This document shows, in pieces, positions 23,501 to 30,589 of a stretch of DNA of 36,660 bases. Source of the stretch: a bacterium. Its GTDB lineage: Bacteria; Patescibacteriota; Andersenbacteria; UBA10190; CAIZMI01. The DNA is taken from positions 1 through 36,660 of the forward strand of contig JAUSJG010000004.1 of the NCBI GenBank assembly GCA_030647555.1, in the 5' to 3' direction. The number at the start of each line of letters is the position of its first letter. Position 1 is the first letter of the stretch. Under the pieces are notes generated by a model, which did not search any database, had not been told where the DNA came from, and saw nothing but the letters and a program-made list of their open reading frames with translations. A program made the position numbers and the translations under genes.

Positions 23501-25337
23501 CGAATCGCTGACTTCTACAATAAATTATCAAATATTTACTGACGCAGGGATAAATATGATCAAAAAATCTACCGCTAATCGTACCGCAACGCTGGATTTT
23601 TTGATCGCTCCTTTAACAAAACAGTCGGTTGATGCCTATGTTGATCGTTGCGCGTATTCGTTGGAATTTACCGGTCTTTCGTCGGCCGGATCCGGCGGCG
23701 CGTTCTCGATCAGTTCAACATTAGAGGAAGATCAGGGTCAGAAAGAATATCGTGAGCAACTGGCGAAATCATCATTGCGCAAGTTTTATGAAAATTTTTG
23801 GGCGGCGCCGATCGATGGGCGGGCGATTCTTGCGCGGGAGTTGTTGATTTCCCCGGACGAATCGTTGGATACAGTAGATGCCGAAACGTTCGATTACGCC
23901 GTTTCGAAGGTGTTTTCGGGGGAAGATAAGAATGAGAAGGAAGCCCGGATATTTTTACGTTCATATATTGACGCCCTCCCAAAATATCAACAGCATCTTT
24001 GTCTAGGTGCTATAATGTCTGCCGCCGAACGTCGTGGAAAAGGTGAAGTGAGAATGGGGGAAGCACTCGCGTATTTTTTGGAAAACATGGGTCCGGCGGA
24101 AACGAAGTTTGGGCAGGCCGCGCAAAGCCATCCGCAGGTTCCGGAAGATATTCGGACTGACTTGCGGCGTCTGAAATTTCGCGCCGGAGAGCCGATGCGG
24201 TGGGACATCACTCAATGGGTGGAAGAAACGAGAGATGATTTGGAACAAAATTATTTAAATGAAACAGGTAATGCCGCAACAATAACGCATATTGGCGACA
24301 TGATTGGCTCGGGTTCGATTAATGTGGTGGTGGATTTGGATATGTCGGATGGAAATTCCTACGTTCTTTCTTTACTAAGGCCAAATGTCGAAGCAAAAGG
24401 ACATTCGGGCTTCGAAACAATGCGGAGAATGGCTGACAATTTAAGCGTTCAGAATGATTCACGTGACGCGGTTCAAACGGTTCGTGAACTGATCGATCAG
24501 GCAAACGATCGATTGGTAATTGAGGTTGATTGCGGGTTAGCCAAGCAGCAATACTCAAACGCGAAGCAACTTTACGCCGGCACATCCGTTGTTATGGATG
24601 GAGAAAAATTTGAGTTTGATTCGGCGGATGTTGTTGTGGCAGGAAAAAAATATTTTATGATGCAAAAAATGCAGGGTCAGCATTATATTGAATTGCCGGA
24701 AACAACCGATGTTGAGCGCCAAGCAAAAAAGAAGATAGCACAGGCAATTCTGACTGTGGAGCTTAATAATAAATTAAGGGGTAAGTTTGATCCCGACAGG
24801 CACGGTGGAAATGTTCGTGTGTCAGAGGATTTGCATAAGATTTCCCATTTTGATTTTAAGTCTATGGCGGTCAATGAGTGGGCGGATGAGGGACTGAAGG
24901 AGTTTGCGAACCTACTGATTGGAGCGTTAACGGAAGAAAAAACCGCTGAGGAATTTTTTAATGATTTGGTTGATCAGGAACGCGTTATCAGGGAAGAGTA
25001 CGCGGCGTCGGGAAGAAGTTTGGATCCGTTTGTCGCTGAAGTTTCAAAGGGGCTTCTGACCGATGGCGAATATGCCCAAATGCTTGATAAGGAAGATTTA
25101 ATGCGCGTTGTGGTATCCGCGTTGCTTGCAGGGATTCATCCGGTTTTGAAAGAATCGTTATTGGATGCCGTTGAAGATCGTATCCCGGAACCGTTTAAGG
25201 GCGTATATTTTGAGCGAATTCGCCCGGAACTAGAGACCGCTTTGGAAACGGGCGAATTGACGCAAAATCTCTCTGATTTTTTACCTTATCGTGGAGGTAA
25301 TGACGCGTTAATCAAAATCAATAGGTCATTCCCCTAA
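20514..25337 (+). CDS. Giant protein: N-terminal M48-like metallopeptidase domain and C-terminal kinase-like domain
   Basis: This 1607-residue cytoplasmic-looking protein has no signal peptide. Near the N-terminus, LAAIIGHELTHMKMREVYG (HELTH at 159-163) and the following KAEEGFAYSM (Glu179/180) look like the HExxH and third-ligand Glu of M48-type zinc peptidases. A long helical middle (about 250-1230) has no family I recognise. At about 1255-1480 a kinase-like order appears: HIGDMIGSGSINVVVDL (glycine loop), YVLSLLRPNV (beta-3 strand), DPDRHGGNVRV (about 1426) and HFDFKSM (about 1445). This recalls UbiB/AarF-type atypical kinases, but the expected beta-3 Lys is replaced by Ser. The fusion appears intact in one frame. 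Confidence 0.85.
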   Translation: MGMEGIKINVAEANIQDHEQTGVQEKKTTEAPVEDSGIKIEKELRSGLLPEALRESWKIVDPESQEAKIFQEEAEKIAIALYTPVPGEEHLPYYEYRHHDFQNNPVRFLLSKDESPNAWFVDKSDPPIIVLSQALFTKKDENGEAYIESPDDLAAIIGHELTHMKMREVYGAISNSKAEEGFAYSMPLVLMRDHGKSIGLNPENVFRKKGGGVGVYERLCREQKKNFDWNSYFDVHPAPDNIHSIVSDTLAYLKKERGTLEPDVPAVKPYGRDSRIIQSVTRAEFHSFVESRLEKFPGYGEADLLQKAEILDSILGEMGSNKYDVRVGDVVSEIRRLRPQVKTAEDKRIISRFADRVLKIGEGGDIKSMKRLYGALCSTVNQKFEKTPLGRFRTISREIREFINATNDGSNADMLATARKFVGLLEDSNGNTIEPFLDSPYGRSFLAELAWPQFAFPSEEKIARARRRGEGVQVEWDSLRKIAGEKEEVAKACAYLGLIRDPFILAGAMKHEELALRIIGSRLGAKRQFGSIAEISSGPNDGHNKLNSIRFDADGLAIGIRSESSDSLMDKYVTKALEEWIEGEFIRSSDDPEAQQEFMDKLSAVEMMVSKKQLIGLDSMEKNFPLFLRVNEALWQERTAINFFLKRLNDLGQNGTILAREFFMSEVGERVIQQSFGSFPVVGYSTKNEMEMDEKGEYLNANPYLVFISKSDSIFSATEKYELFNKYIFTNRTGVEGTEYENFLVVCSELDDEKAKYFCDFIRPVLAENGFVDDVGSWGGLIKKMGQMGKDDAFGLEQAYLYNKSFGWLQDKNCPTVRQAADFLSMVPSEYIKNSTFQISLQEQLQERSGRFASKEMSKMNLDSAISLWYTLSRAEVIYPDVADAMLASLIGRIEALGSQDEVRKMSLAGKLMEGGHIQDPQMRKQLIGVWTESVRELNGLDENERGYVDSITMLADNLKTNKLDRAEILQTLASTLQAQDVLCRKLRSRAYEVTGESLTSTINYQIFTDAGINMIKKSTANRTATLDFLIAPLTKQSVDAYVDRCAYSLEFTGLSSAGSGGAFSISSTLEEDQGQKEYREQLAKSSLRKFYENFWAAPIDGRAILARELLISPDESLDTVDAETFDYAVSKVFSGEDKNEKEARIFLRSYIDALPKYQQHLCLGAIMSAAERRGKGEVRMGEALAYFLENMGPAETKFGQAAQSHPQVPEDIRTDLRRLKFRAGEPMRWDITQWVEETRDDLEQNYLNETGNAATITHIGDMIGSGSINVVVDLDMSDGNSYVLSLLRPNVEAKGHSGFETMRRMADNLSVQNDSRDAVQTVRELIDQANDRLVIEVDCGLAKQQYSNAKQLYAGTSVVMDGEKFEFDSADVVVAGKKYFMMQKMQGQHYIELPETTDVERQAKKKIAQAILTVELNNKLRGKFDPDRHGGNVRVSEDLHKISHFDFKSMAVNEWADEGLKEFANLLIGALTEEKTAEEFFNDLVDQERVIREEYAASGRSLDPFVAEVSKGLLTDGEYAQMLDKEDLMRVVVSALLAGIHPVLKESLLDAVEDRIPEPFKGVYFERIRPELETALETGELTQNLSDFLPYRGGNDALIKINRSFP

Positions 25338-25399
25338 GTGGTAATGCGACCAATTTTGCAGTGTGAATATTGCGGATTGATATGTGATATATTTATCGT

Positions 25400-25888
25400 A
25401 TGATCAAATATCAATTTTGCCCAAAGTGTGGTGGGGGTCTTAAGCCCAAGAATACGTCTTTATTGGTGTGTGGGGTTTGTAGTTTTTATTTCTACCAAAA
25501 TCCAAAACCAACCGCGAGTGCGTTGATTGTCAAAGAAGGTAAAGTTTTATTGGGAAAACGTACGATTGAGCCGTCCAAGGGAAAATGGAACGTGCCGGGC
25601 GGTTTTCTTGATTTGGGGGAAGATCCAAAAGTCGGTGCCAAAAGGGAAGCGTTGGAAGAAACGGGGTTGGTTGTGGAAATCAGGGAATTTGTTGGGATTT
25701 ATATGGATGTGTATGGGCCAACAAAAGAATCAACGTTAAATATTGCGTATTTGGCAAAAGTGGTCGGCGGGGAAGAAAAAATGAATGATGATCTAACCGA
25801 ATTAAAATGGTTCGCACCCGAGGAGTTGCCAAAAGAAATGGCGTTTGAGAACAACGCCAAAATGTTGGAGGCGTGGTTAGAAAAATAA
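25400..25888 (+). CDS. Nudix hydrolase with N-terminal zinc ribbon
   Basis: This 162-residue protein has a zinc ribbon at residues 7-27 (CPKCGG...CGVC) followed by a Nudix domain. The Nudix box GFLDLGEDPKVGAKREALEE plus TGL fits GX5EX7REUXEEXGU. Such zinc-ribbon Nudix proteins resemble NADH pyrophosphatase-like or ADP-ribose-type hydrolases that clear nucleoside diphosphate derivatives; the substrate is not readable from sequence. TATATT at 25388-25393 sits six bases before the ATG (leaderless). It converges with the methyltransferase gene across a shared terminator. Confidence 0.92.
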   Translation: MIKYQFCPKCGGGLKPKNTSLLVCGVCSFYFYQNPKPTASALIVKEGKVLLGKRTIEPSKGKWNVPGGFLDLGEDPKVGAKREALEETGLVVEIREFVGIYMDVYGPTKESTLNIAYLAKVVGGEEKMNDDLTELKWFAPEELPKEMAFENNAKMLEAWLEK

Positions 25889-25915
25889 AAAAATCCCCGG
25901 CGGATTTCGTCGAGG
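25888..25915 (-). terminator. Terminator between convergent genes
   Basis: On the minus strand CCTCGACG, AAATC, CGCCGGGG and then ATTTTTTT give an 8-bp stem with one mismatch and a T-run, just after the methyltransferase stop. It may also act weakly for the plus-strand Nudix gene. Confidence 0.7.
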
Positions 25916-25923
25916 TTTGGTAA

Positions 25924-26535
25924 CTAATTGTAAATGGCAATAATTTTCTTGCGTTTTTCCGGAAGCGGTTTTTGCATAACGAGCTCAAAAATTTTGTGTT
26001 CGTGGGGGATTGGGGTGTTGTCGATACGTTGAACAATCTTAAAACGTACAGGTCTAAGATCCTTCAAATTGATGAGAATTTCCTGTGCGGATTGTTCGAA
26101 ATCCACTTTGCCGGTGTGGTCAATAATGGAGAGGTTGAAATGTACGAACAGATACCCGCAGGGTTTGAGTGCCCGCGATATTTCGGCAAGAATCTTAGTC
26201 TGATTGACGTAGTGCATCAAATTGATGCAAAAGAATGCGCCGACGGAGTTATCGTCAAACGAGAGCGCTTCGCCGTTTTGTTGGTCGAATTTTAGATTGG
26301 GATGGACTAATCTTGCGGCGATTGTTTCGTCCTGGGAACGGTCAATACCAATCGTCTTAAAGCCGTTTTCGGTAAACACGGCGACGTCGTGTCCTGCACC
26401 ACAGCCAAGATCAACAATTAGATCGTCAAACTCACGCAAGCGAAGAAAATTGGCAAAATCCTCGGCATAGGTGCGGGGGTGGTTGTCCCAATGACGGCCG
26501 TTGCCATATTTGATATGCAAGTGAACGTTTTTCAT
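25924..26535 (-). CDS. Class I SAM-dependent methyltransferase
   Basis: This 203-residue Rossmann methyltransferase has motif I VDLGCGAGHD, the acidic end of beta-2 (TIGIDRS), motif II-like EALSFDDNSVGAFFCINLMHY and the post-motif ISRALKPCGYLFVHFN. It fits small-molecule methyltransferases of the Methyltransf_11/25 type; the substrate is unknown. GGAG lies seven bases before the ATG on the minus strand. It ends against a terminator shared with the Nudix gene. Confidence 0.88.
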   Translation of the reverse strand: MKNVHLHIKYGNGRHWDNHPRTYAEDFANFLRLREFDDLIVDLGCGAGHDVAVFTENGFKTIGIDRSQDETIAARLVHPNLKFDQQNGEALSFDDNSVGAFFCINLMHYVNQTKILAEISRALKPCGYLFVHFNLSIIDHTGKVDFEQSAQEILINLKDLRPVRFKIVQRIDNTPIPHEHKIFELVMQKPLPEKRKKIIAIYN

Positions 26536-26664
26536 CTCATATTCTCCGTAACAAAGAACAAGAAGAAAGAACGAGGAAGCAGTGCCAATGTATATAATTA
26601 AGTAATAAATGTCAATAATGGATTACCGTGATGGCATTGACGGTACAAAGCATACGCAGGGTGA

Positions 26665-26670
26665 TATAAT
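26665..26670 (+). promoter_or_regulatory. -10 box of the tspO-mscL pair
   Basis: A perfect TATAAT ends six bases before the tspO ATG at 26677, so the mRNA is likely leaderless. Confidence 0.65.
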
Positions 26671-26676
26671 TCAATC

Positions 26677-27075
26677 ATGAACAACACATATAATTGGTAC
26701 GCACAGTTAATTAAACCAACATGGGCGCCACCGTCTTGGCTTTTTGGACCGGTTTGGTCGGTTTTATATGTTTTAATCGCGATTTCATACGGAGCGGTTG
26801 TTTGGCTGGCGCTACAGAAGAAAATCACTTGGTTGGTTGTTTTGCCGTTTGCGCTAAATTTGTTGTTTAATGTAATTTTTACGCCGATTCAGTTTGGTTT
26901 GCGGAGTAATGTTTTAGCCGCGGTTGATATTTTGCTTGTCCTGACAACGTTGGTTTGGGCAATGGTCGCCATTTATCCGCATTCGCGCTGGATTGCTTAC
27001 GCGCAAATTCCGTATTTGTTGTGGGTTTGTTTCGCGACGGTATTGCAGTTGACGGTTACTTATTTGAATAAATAA
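26677..27075 (+). CDS. tspO: TspO/MBR family membrane protein
   Basis: This 132-residue protein has five membrane helices and the family hallmark WYAQLIKPTWAPPSWLFGP followed by VWSVLYVLIA. The second conserved part is LNLLFNVIFTPIQFGLRS. TspO proteins bind tetrapyrroles and related ligands and act in stress signalling or porphyrin handling; CPR members are uncharacterised. The length is slightly short of the usual 150-160. mscL starts four bases after the stop, so the two share an mRNA. Confidence 0.92.
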   Translation: MNNTYNWYAQLIKPTWAPPSWLFGPVWSVLYVLIAISYGAVVWLALQKKITWLVVLPFALNLLFNVIFTPIQFGLRSNVLAAVDILLVLTTLVWAMVAIYPHSRWIAYAQIPYLLWVCFATVLQLTVTYLNK

Positions 27076-27079
27076 ATAT

Positions 27080-27487
27080 ATGACAATTTTTAAAGAATTT
27101 AAGTCGTTTTTGTTAAGAGGGAATGTCGTGGATCTGGCGGTTGGCGTCGTGATTGGCGCATCTTTTGGGTCTGTAGTTACCGCGCTTGTGGCGGATATCA
27201 TGACACCATTTATTGCCGCTGTAGCTAAAGTTCCGGATTTTGGCGGGCTTGTTTTTACGATAAATGGCAGTAAGTTTATGTACGGGCATTTTATTAATAC
27301 GGTAATTTCTTTTCTGTTGGTTGCTACGGCGATATTCTTCTTTGTGATTAAACCAATCAACCTTTTAGTTTCACGTGCGCGAAAAGAACCCCCGGCAGAC
27401 CCGACAACAAAGAAGTGTTCGGAGTGTTTGAGCGAGATGCCTGTGCATGCAAAACGTTGTTCACATTGCGCGCAGGTAGTGATTTAA
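27080..27487 (+). CDS. mscL: Large-conductance mechanosensitive channel MscL with zinc-ribbon tail
   Basis: MscL opens under membrane tension to release solutes during osmotic downshock. The 135-residue protein has the family N-terminus FKEFKSFLLRGNVVDLAVGV, first helix VVIGASFGSVVTALVADIMTP, a periplasmic loop and a second helix VISFLLVATAIFFFVIKP. The C-terminus, in place of the plain cytoplasmic helix, carries CSECLSEMPVHAKRCSHC, a four-cysteine zinc ribbon seen in a subset of MscL proteins. It is coupled to tspO upstream. A region of strong hairpins follows. Confidence 0.95.
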   Translation: MTIFKEFKSFLLRGNVVDLAVGVVIGASFGSVVTALVADIMTPFIAAVAKVPDFGGLVFTINGSKFMYGHFINTVISFLLVATAIFFFVIKPINLLVSRARKEPPADPTTKKCSECLSEMPVHAKRCSHCAQVVI

Positions 27488-27512
27488 AATGCTCTGTAAC
27501 CGCTTACAAGTT

Positions 27513-27660
27513 AAGGAAAAAATAAGAACATCGCGCCCACTTCCGATGTGGTGCTGAGGCACTTCATCGGAAGTGGTGTAGGTTAGTAGCGTCGTAACGA
27601 CGTTACGCGAACCCAAACCACATCGAAGGAGATGCTGAAGCACCACCTTCGATGTGGCCA
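27513..27660. repeat. Pair of long hairpins with matching apices
   Basis: Two perfect 12-bp stems, CCACTTCCGATG/CATCGGAAGTGG (27537-27576) and CCACATCGAAGG/CCTTCGATGTGG (27618-27657), both carry a TGCTGAGGCA or TGCTGAAGCA mini-hairpin in the loop. Overlapping palindromes (CGTCGTAACGACG, CGTAACGACGTTACG) lie between them. The preceding AATAAGAACATCGCGCCC resembles AATAAGAGCATTGCGCCC in the terminator at 13309-13341. No gene fits the 285 bases 27488-27772. Confidence 0.7.
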
Positions 27661-27772
27661 CTATGGCTATTTCCTCAACCAGTGAGCGATAGCAGGATAA
27701 GAATTAAACTAGACATTTTTATAAATTTGGTCTATATTCAGGTCTGATTTTATTGTGTAATCAATCAAGTAA

Positions 27773-29239
27773 ATGGCCAATGATAATGTGATAATTAGGT
27801 TTTCTGACGTGAGTTTCGGATATCAGGAACATCGCCCTCTTTTAGACGAGGTAAGCTTTTCCGTGCGCGAAGGAAACCGTATCGCTCTTATGGGGCAGAA
27901 TGGTGCCGGAAAGAGTACTATTTTTAAACTTATTACAGGAGAAATTCAGCCAACCGAAGGACGGGTGCTAATGACGGATAATGGCACGTCTGTTGCGTTA
28001 GGGCGTCAAGTTATGCCTGATGAAGCTAAGGAATTAACGGTTCGCGAATATTTTCAAACCGCTTTTAGAGAAGAAAAGTATGATTTGGATAAACACATTA
28101 AAGAAGTTTTTGAGGTGGTTAATCTCTCGCAACCGCTCGACAAGAAAGTCGGTAAATTTTCCGGCGGTCAGCAAGCACGTCTGCTTTTAGCCCATGCCTT
28201 AATTCAAAACCCCGATATTTTATTGCTTGATGAACCAACCAATAATTTGGACCAACATGGCATCGATCATTTGATGACATTTTTAATGCTGTACGAAAAA
28301 ACTTGTATTGTAATTTCTCACGATGCAGACTTTTTGAATGCATTTACCGACGGCGTGTTGTATCTCGACGCATTTACCAAAAAAATTGAACAATACACGG
28401 GAAACTATGGCGATGTGGTGGAACAAATTAAAGTACGTATTGAACGGGAAAACCAATTGAACGCGCGGATGCTGTTGCAAATCAAGGAAAAACGCGCGCA
28501 ATCGGAAGTGTTTGCTCATAAGGGTGGAAAGATGCGTGGCGTTGCCAAACGAATGCGGGAGGCGGCTTCCGAGGCGGAAGAAAATATTGTTGAAGTGCGA
28601 GAGGAAGATCGCGCAATTAGACCCTTTAAAATTCCGACGCAAGAGTTTGAAATAGCTTTTAAAGGATTAATTATCGATTTTAACTCCATCACGGTTGTAA
28701 AAAATCACGAAGCGGTGGAAAAGGATATAAATCTGATTGTTAATCGCAAGACACACGTTTTAGTAACCGGTCCAAATGGAATTGGTAAAAGCACCTTGTT
28801 GGAAAAATTAAGCAAAGGATCTTCGCCTGCGGCCGAAATTCATCCCGACGTGCGGGTGGGTTATTACAAACAGGATTTTGGAAATTTAAACTATAATCAA
28901 AAGGCCTACGACGCCCTGGAAGAAGTAATGGAAGACAAGGATGAACATATTCTTCGTTCCACGGCGGCGGGGTTTTTGTTAGACGGCAAAGTGTTGGCGA
29001 GTGAAATTAAGTCTCTTTCCGAGGGTCAGAAAGGGTTATTATCGTTTTGTCGCTTGGCGTTGATGCGACCGGGGCTTTTGATTTTGGACGAACCGACCAA
29101 TCATATCAATTTCCGTCATTTGCCGATAATTTCGCAGGCTCTGCACGAATACGAAGGGGCGATGGTTTTGGTGTCGCACATTCCGTCATTCGTCGAACAA
29201 ATTCGTATCGACGAAACAATCGATCTGGGTAAACTTTAA
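27773..29239 (+). CDS. ABC-F family ATPase
   Basis: This 488-residue soluble protein has two ABC domains and no membrane segment. Domain 1 has GQNGAGKST, the signature KFSGGQQAR and LLLDEPTNN; domain 2 has GPNGIGKST, SLSEGQKG and LILDEPTNH. The charged linker between them (about 215-290) is the part that enters the ribosomal E site in ABC-F proteins. These factors relieve stalled or drug-bound ribosomes or tune translation; the subtype (Uup, EttA or other) cannot be fixed. The signature of domain 2 is degenerate (SEGQ), which is common in the family. Confidence 0.92.
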   Translation: MANDNVIIRFSDVSFGYQEHRPLLDEVSFSVREGNRIALMGQNGAGKSTIFKLITGEIQPTEGRVLMTDNGTSVALGRQVMPDEAKELTVREYFQTAFREEKYDLDKHIKEVFEVVNLSQPLDKKVGKFSGGQQARLLLAHALIQNPDILLLDEPTNNLDQHGIDHLMTFLMLYEKTCIVISHDADFLNAFTDGVLYLDAFTKKIEQYTGNYGDVVEQIKVRIERENQLNARMLLQIKEKRAQSEVFAHKGGKMRGVAKRMREAASEAEENIVEVREEDRAIRPFKIPTQEFEIAFKGLIIDFNSITVVKNHEAVEKDINLIVNRKTHVLVTGPNGIGKSTLLEKLSKGSSPAAEIHPDVRVGYYKQDFGNLNYNQKAYDALEEVMEDKDEHILRSTAAGFLLDGKVLASEIKSLSEGQKGLLSFCRLALMRPGLLILDEPTNHINFRHLPIISQALHEYEGAMVLVSHIPSFVEQIRIDETIDLGKL

Positions 29240-29265
29240 AAAACCAGCTTGTCAATAGAAAATGT

Positions 29266-29294
29266 ACATGTCTTGGCATGTGTTGTGTTAGAAT
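29266..29294 (+). promoter_or_regulatory. Probable peroxiredoxin promoter with ACATG-N6-CATGT palindrome
   Basis: ACATGTCTTGGCATGT (29266-29281) is an inverted repeat with 5-bp arms. An extended -10 TGTTAGAAT (29286-29294) follows, with no good -35. Transcription would begin near 29301, leaving a leader of about 25 AT-rich bases before ATG 29326. The palindrome would overlap the region normally held by the -35 box, so a repressor or redox sensor could bind it; no regulator is identified. Confidence 0.4.
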
Positions 29295-29325
29295 GAATTA
29301 TCATTAATTATTAATAATTAATTAA

Positions 29326-29889
29326 ATGGTTACAATCGGAGAAAAAGTCGCTAATTTTACCGTTGATGCTTTTGTTGGCGGTAAGATTAAAAAGATATCG
29401 TTAAATGAATGTGAAGGAAGGTGGTTGGTACTTTTGTTTTATCCGGCGGATTTTACTTTTGTTTGTCCGACAGAACTGCAAGAGGCAGCGGAATTTTATG
29501 AAGAATTTAAGTCAAATAACGCAGAAGTAATGAGCGTCAGTACCGACACGGCCTACGCGCACAAGGCTTGGCACGACACATCGGAGGCGATCGGCAAAGT
29601 ACAATATCCGATGCTGGCTGATCCAACGGGGGATCTATGCAGGCAGTTTGGGACATATATTCCAAAAGAAGGACTTTCGCTACGGGCATCATTTATTATT
29701 GATCCAAAAGGTGTTTTGAAGGCGGCGGACATGCATGACAATAGTATTGGACGCAACACGGCCGAAATTTTACGCAAACTGCAGGCATCAATCTTTGTCG
29801 CAAAAAGACCGGGGCTTGTTTGTCCGGCGAGTTGGCATCCCGGGGATAAAACATTAAAGTCGTCGGTGGATTTAGTGGGTAAAATTTAG
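29326..29889 (+). CDS. Typical 2-Cys peroxiredoxin (AhpC/Prx1 type)
   Basis: This 187-residue thiol peroxidase reduces hydrogen peroxide and organic peroxides. The peroxidatic Cys is in YPADFTFVCPTE and the resolving Cys in GLVCPASWHPG, both intact. The tail after the second Cys is short (about 23 residues), so it is closer to the AhpC type than to the eukaryotic sensitive type. No AhpF or thioredoxin reductase partner is seen nearby. It belongs with WrbA and superoxide dismutase further on as oxidative-stress defence. Confidence 0.94.
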   Translation: MVTIGEKVANFTVDAFVGGKIKKISLNECEGRWLVLLFYPADFTFVCPTELQEAAEFYEEFKSNNAEVMSVSTDTAYAHKAWHDTSEAIGKVQYPMLADPTGDLCRQFGTYIPKEGLSLRASFIIDPKGVLKAADMHDNSIGRNTAEILRKLQASIFVAKRPGLVCPASWHPGDKTLKSSVDLVGKI

Positions 29890-29890
29890 T

Positions 29891-29896
29891 TATAAT
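29891..29896 (+). promoter_or_regulatory. -10 box of the cyclophilin gene
   Basis: TATAAT ends six bases before ATG 29903, the same leaderless spacing seen at ftsE and tspO. Confidence 0.65.
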
Positions 29897-29902
29897 ATTT
29901 TT

Positions 29903-30580
29903 ATGAAAAACACAATTATCGTCGTAGCAGTTTTAGTCGTCATTGTCGGGGCGCTGGTTTTTTGGAGTAAATCCGGTAAGGAAGTGGCGGTGCGGGTTCT
30001 GGAAACACCTCCTGCAAGCCCATTGAGTACTGAAACACCATCTGTTATAGTTTCCTCTATGCTTACAACACAACCAGAGATTAAAGAAATTAATCAAAAA
30101 GTTAATGTCACACTGGAAACAAGTATGGGAAACATTGGTTTAGAATTAGACGGTACGGTTGCTCCGTTGACGGTCGGAAATTTTGTTACACTGGCAAAAA
30201 GCGGTTTTTACGATGGAACAGCTTTCCACCGAATTATCTCCAATTTTATGATTCAAGGCGGTGATCCGTTGTCGAAAGATCCAGCTAATCGCGCGATGCA
30301 GGGCACGGGCGATCCCGGCTATAAGTTTAAGGATGAATTTAATACTCTGAAATTGGTGCGTGGTTCATTGGCAATGGCGAACTCTGGGCCAAATACCAAT
30401 GGCAGTCAGTTTTTCATTGTCACGGCCGTCAGTACGCCTTGGTTGGATGGAAAGCATACTAATTTTGGTAAAGTAACATCCGGAATGGACGTAATTGATA
30501 AAATTTCCGCGGTAGAACGCGACGGCAACGATAATCCGCTCGTGCCGGTGGTTGTAAAAAAAGTTTTAGTTACTGAATAA
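29903..30580 (+). CDS. Membrane-anchored cyclophilin-type peptidyl-prolyl cis-trans isomerase
   Basis: This 225-residue protein has an N-terminal membrane anchor (about residues 4-21, IIVVAVLVVIVGALVFW), a linker of about 45 residues, and a cyclophilin domain with APLTVGNFVTLAKSGFYDG, FHRIISNFMIQGGDP, GSLAMANSGPNTNGSQFF and WLDGKHTNFGKV. The catalytic Arg (FHRI) and binding residues QGGD and NTNGSQFF are present. It would assist folding of proteins on the outer face of the membrane. Confidence 0.94.
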   Translation: MKNTIIVVAVLVVIVGALVFWSKSGKEVAVRVLETPPASPLSTETPSVIVSSMLTTQPEIKEINQKVNVTLETSMGNIGLELDGTVAPLTVGNFVTLAKSGFYDGTAFHRIISNFMIQGGDPLSKDPANRAMQGTGDPGYKFKDEFNTLKLVRGSLAMANSGPNTNGSQFFIVTAVSTPWLDGKHTNFGKVTSGMDVIDKISAVERDGNDNPLVPVVVKKVLVTE

Positions 30581-30589
30581 AAAGGAAAT

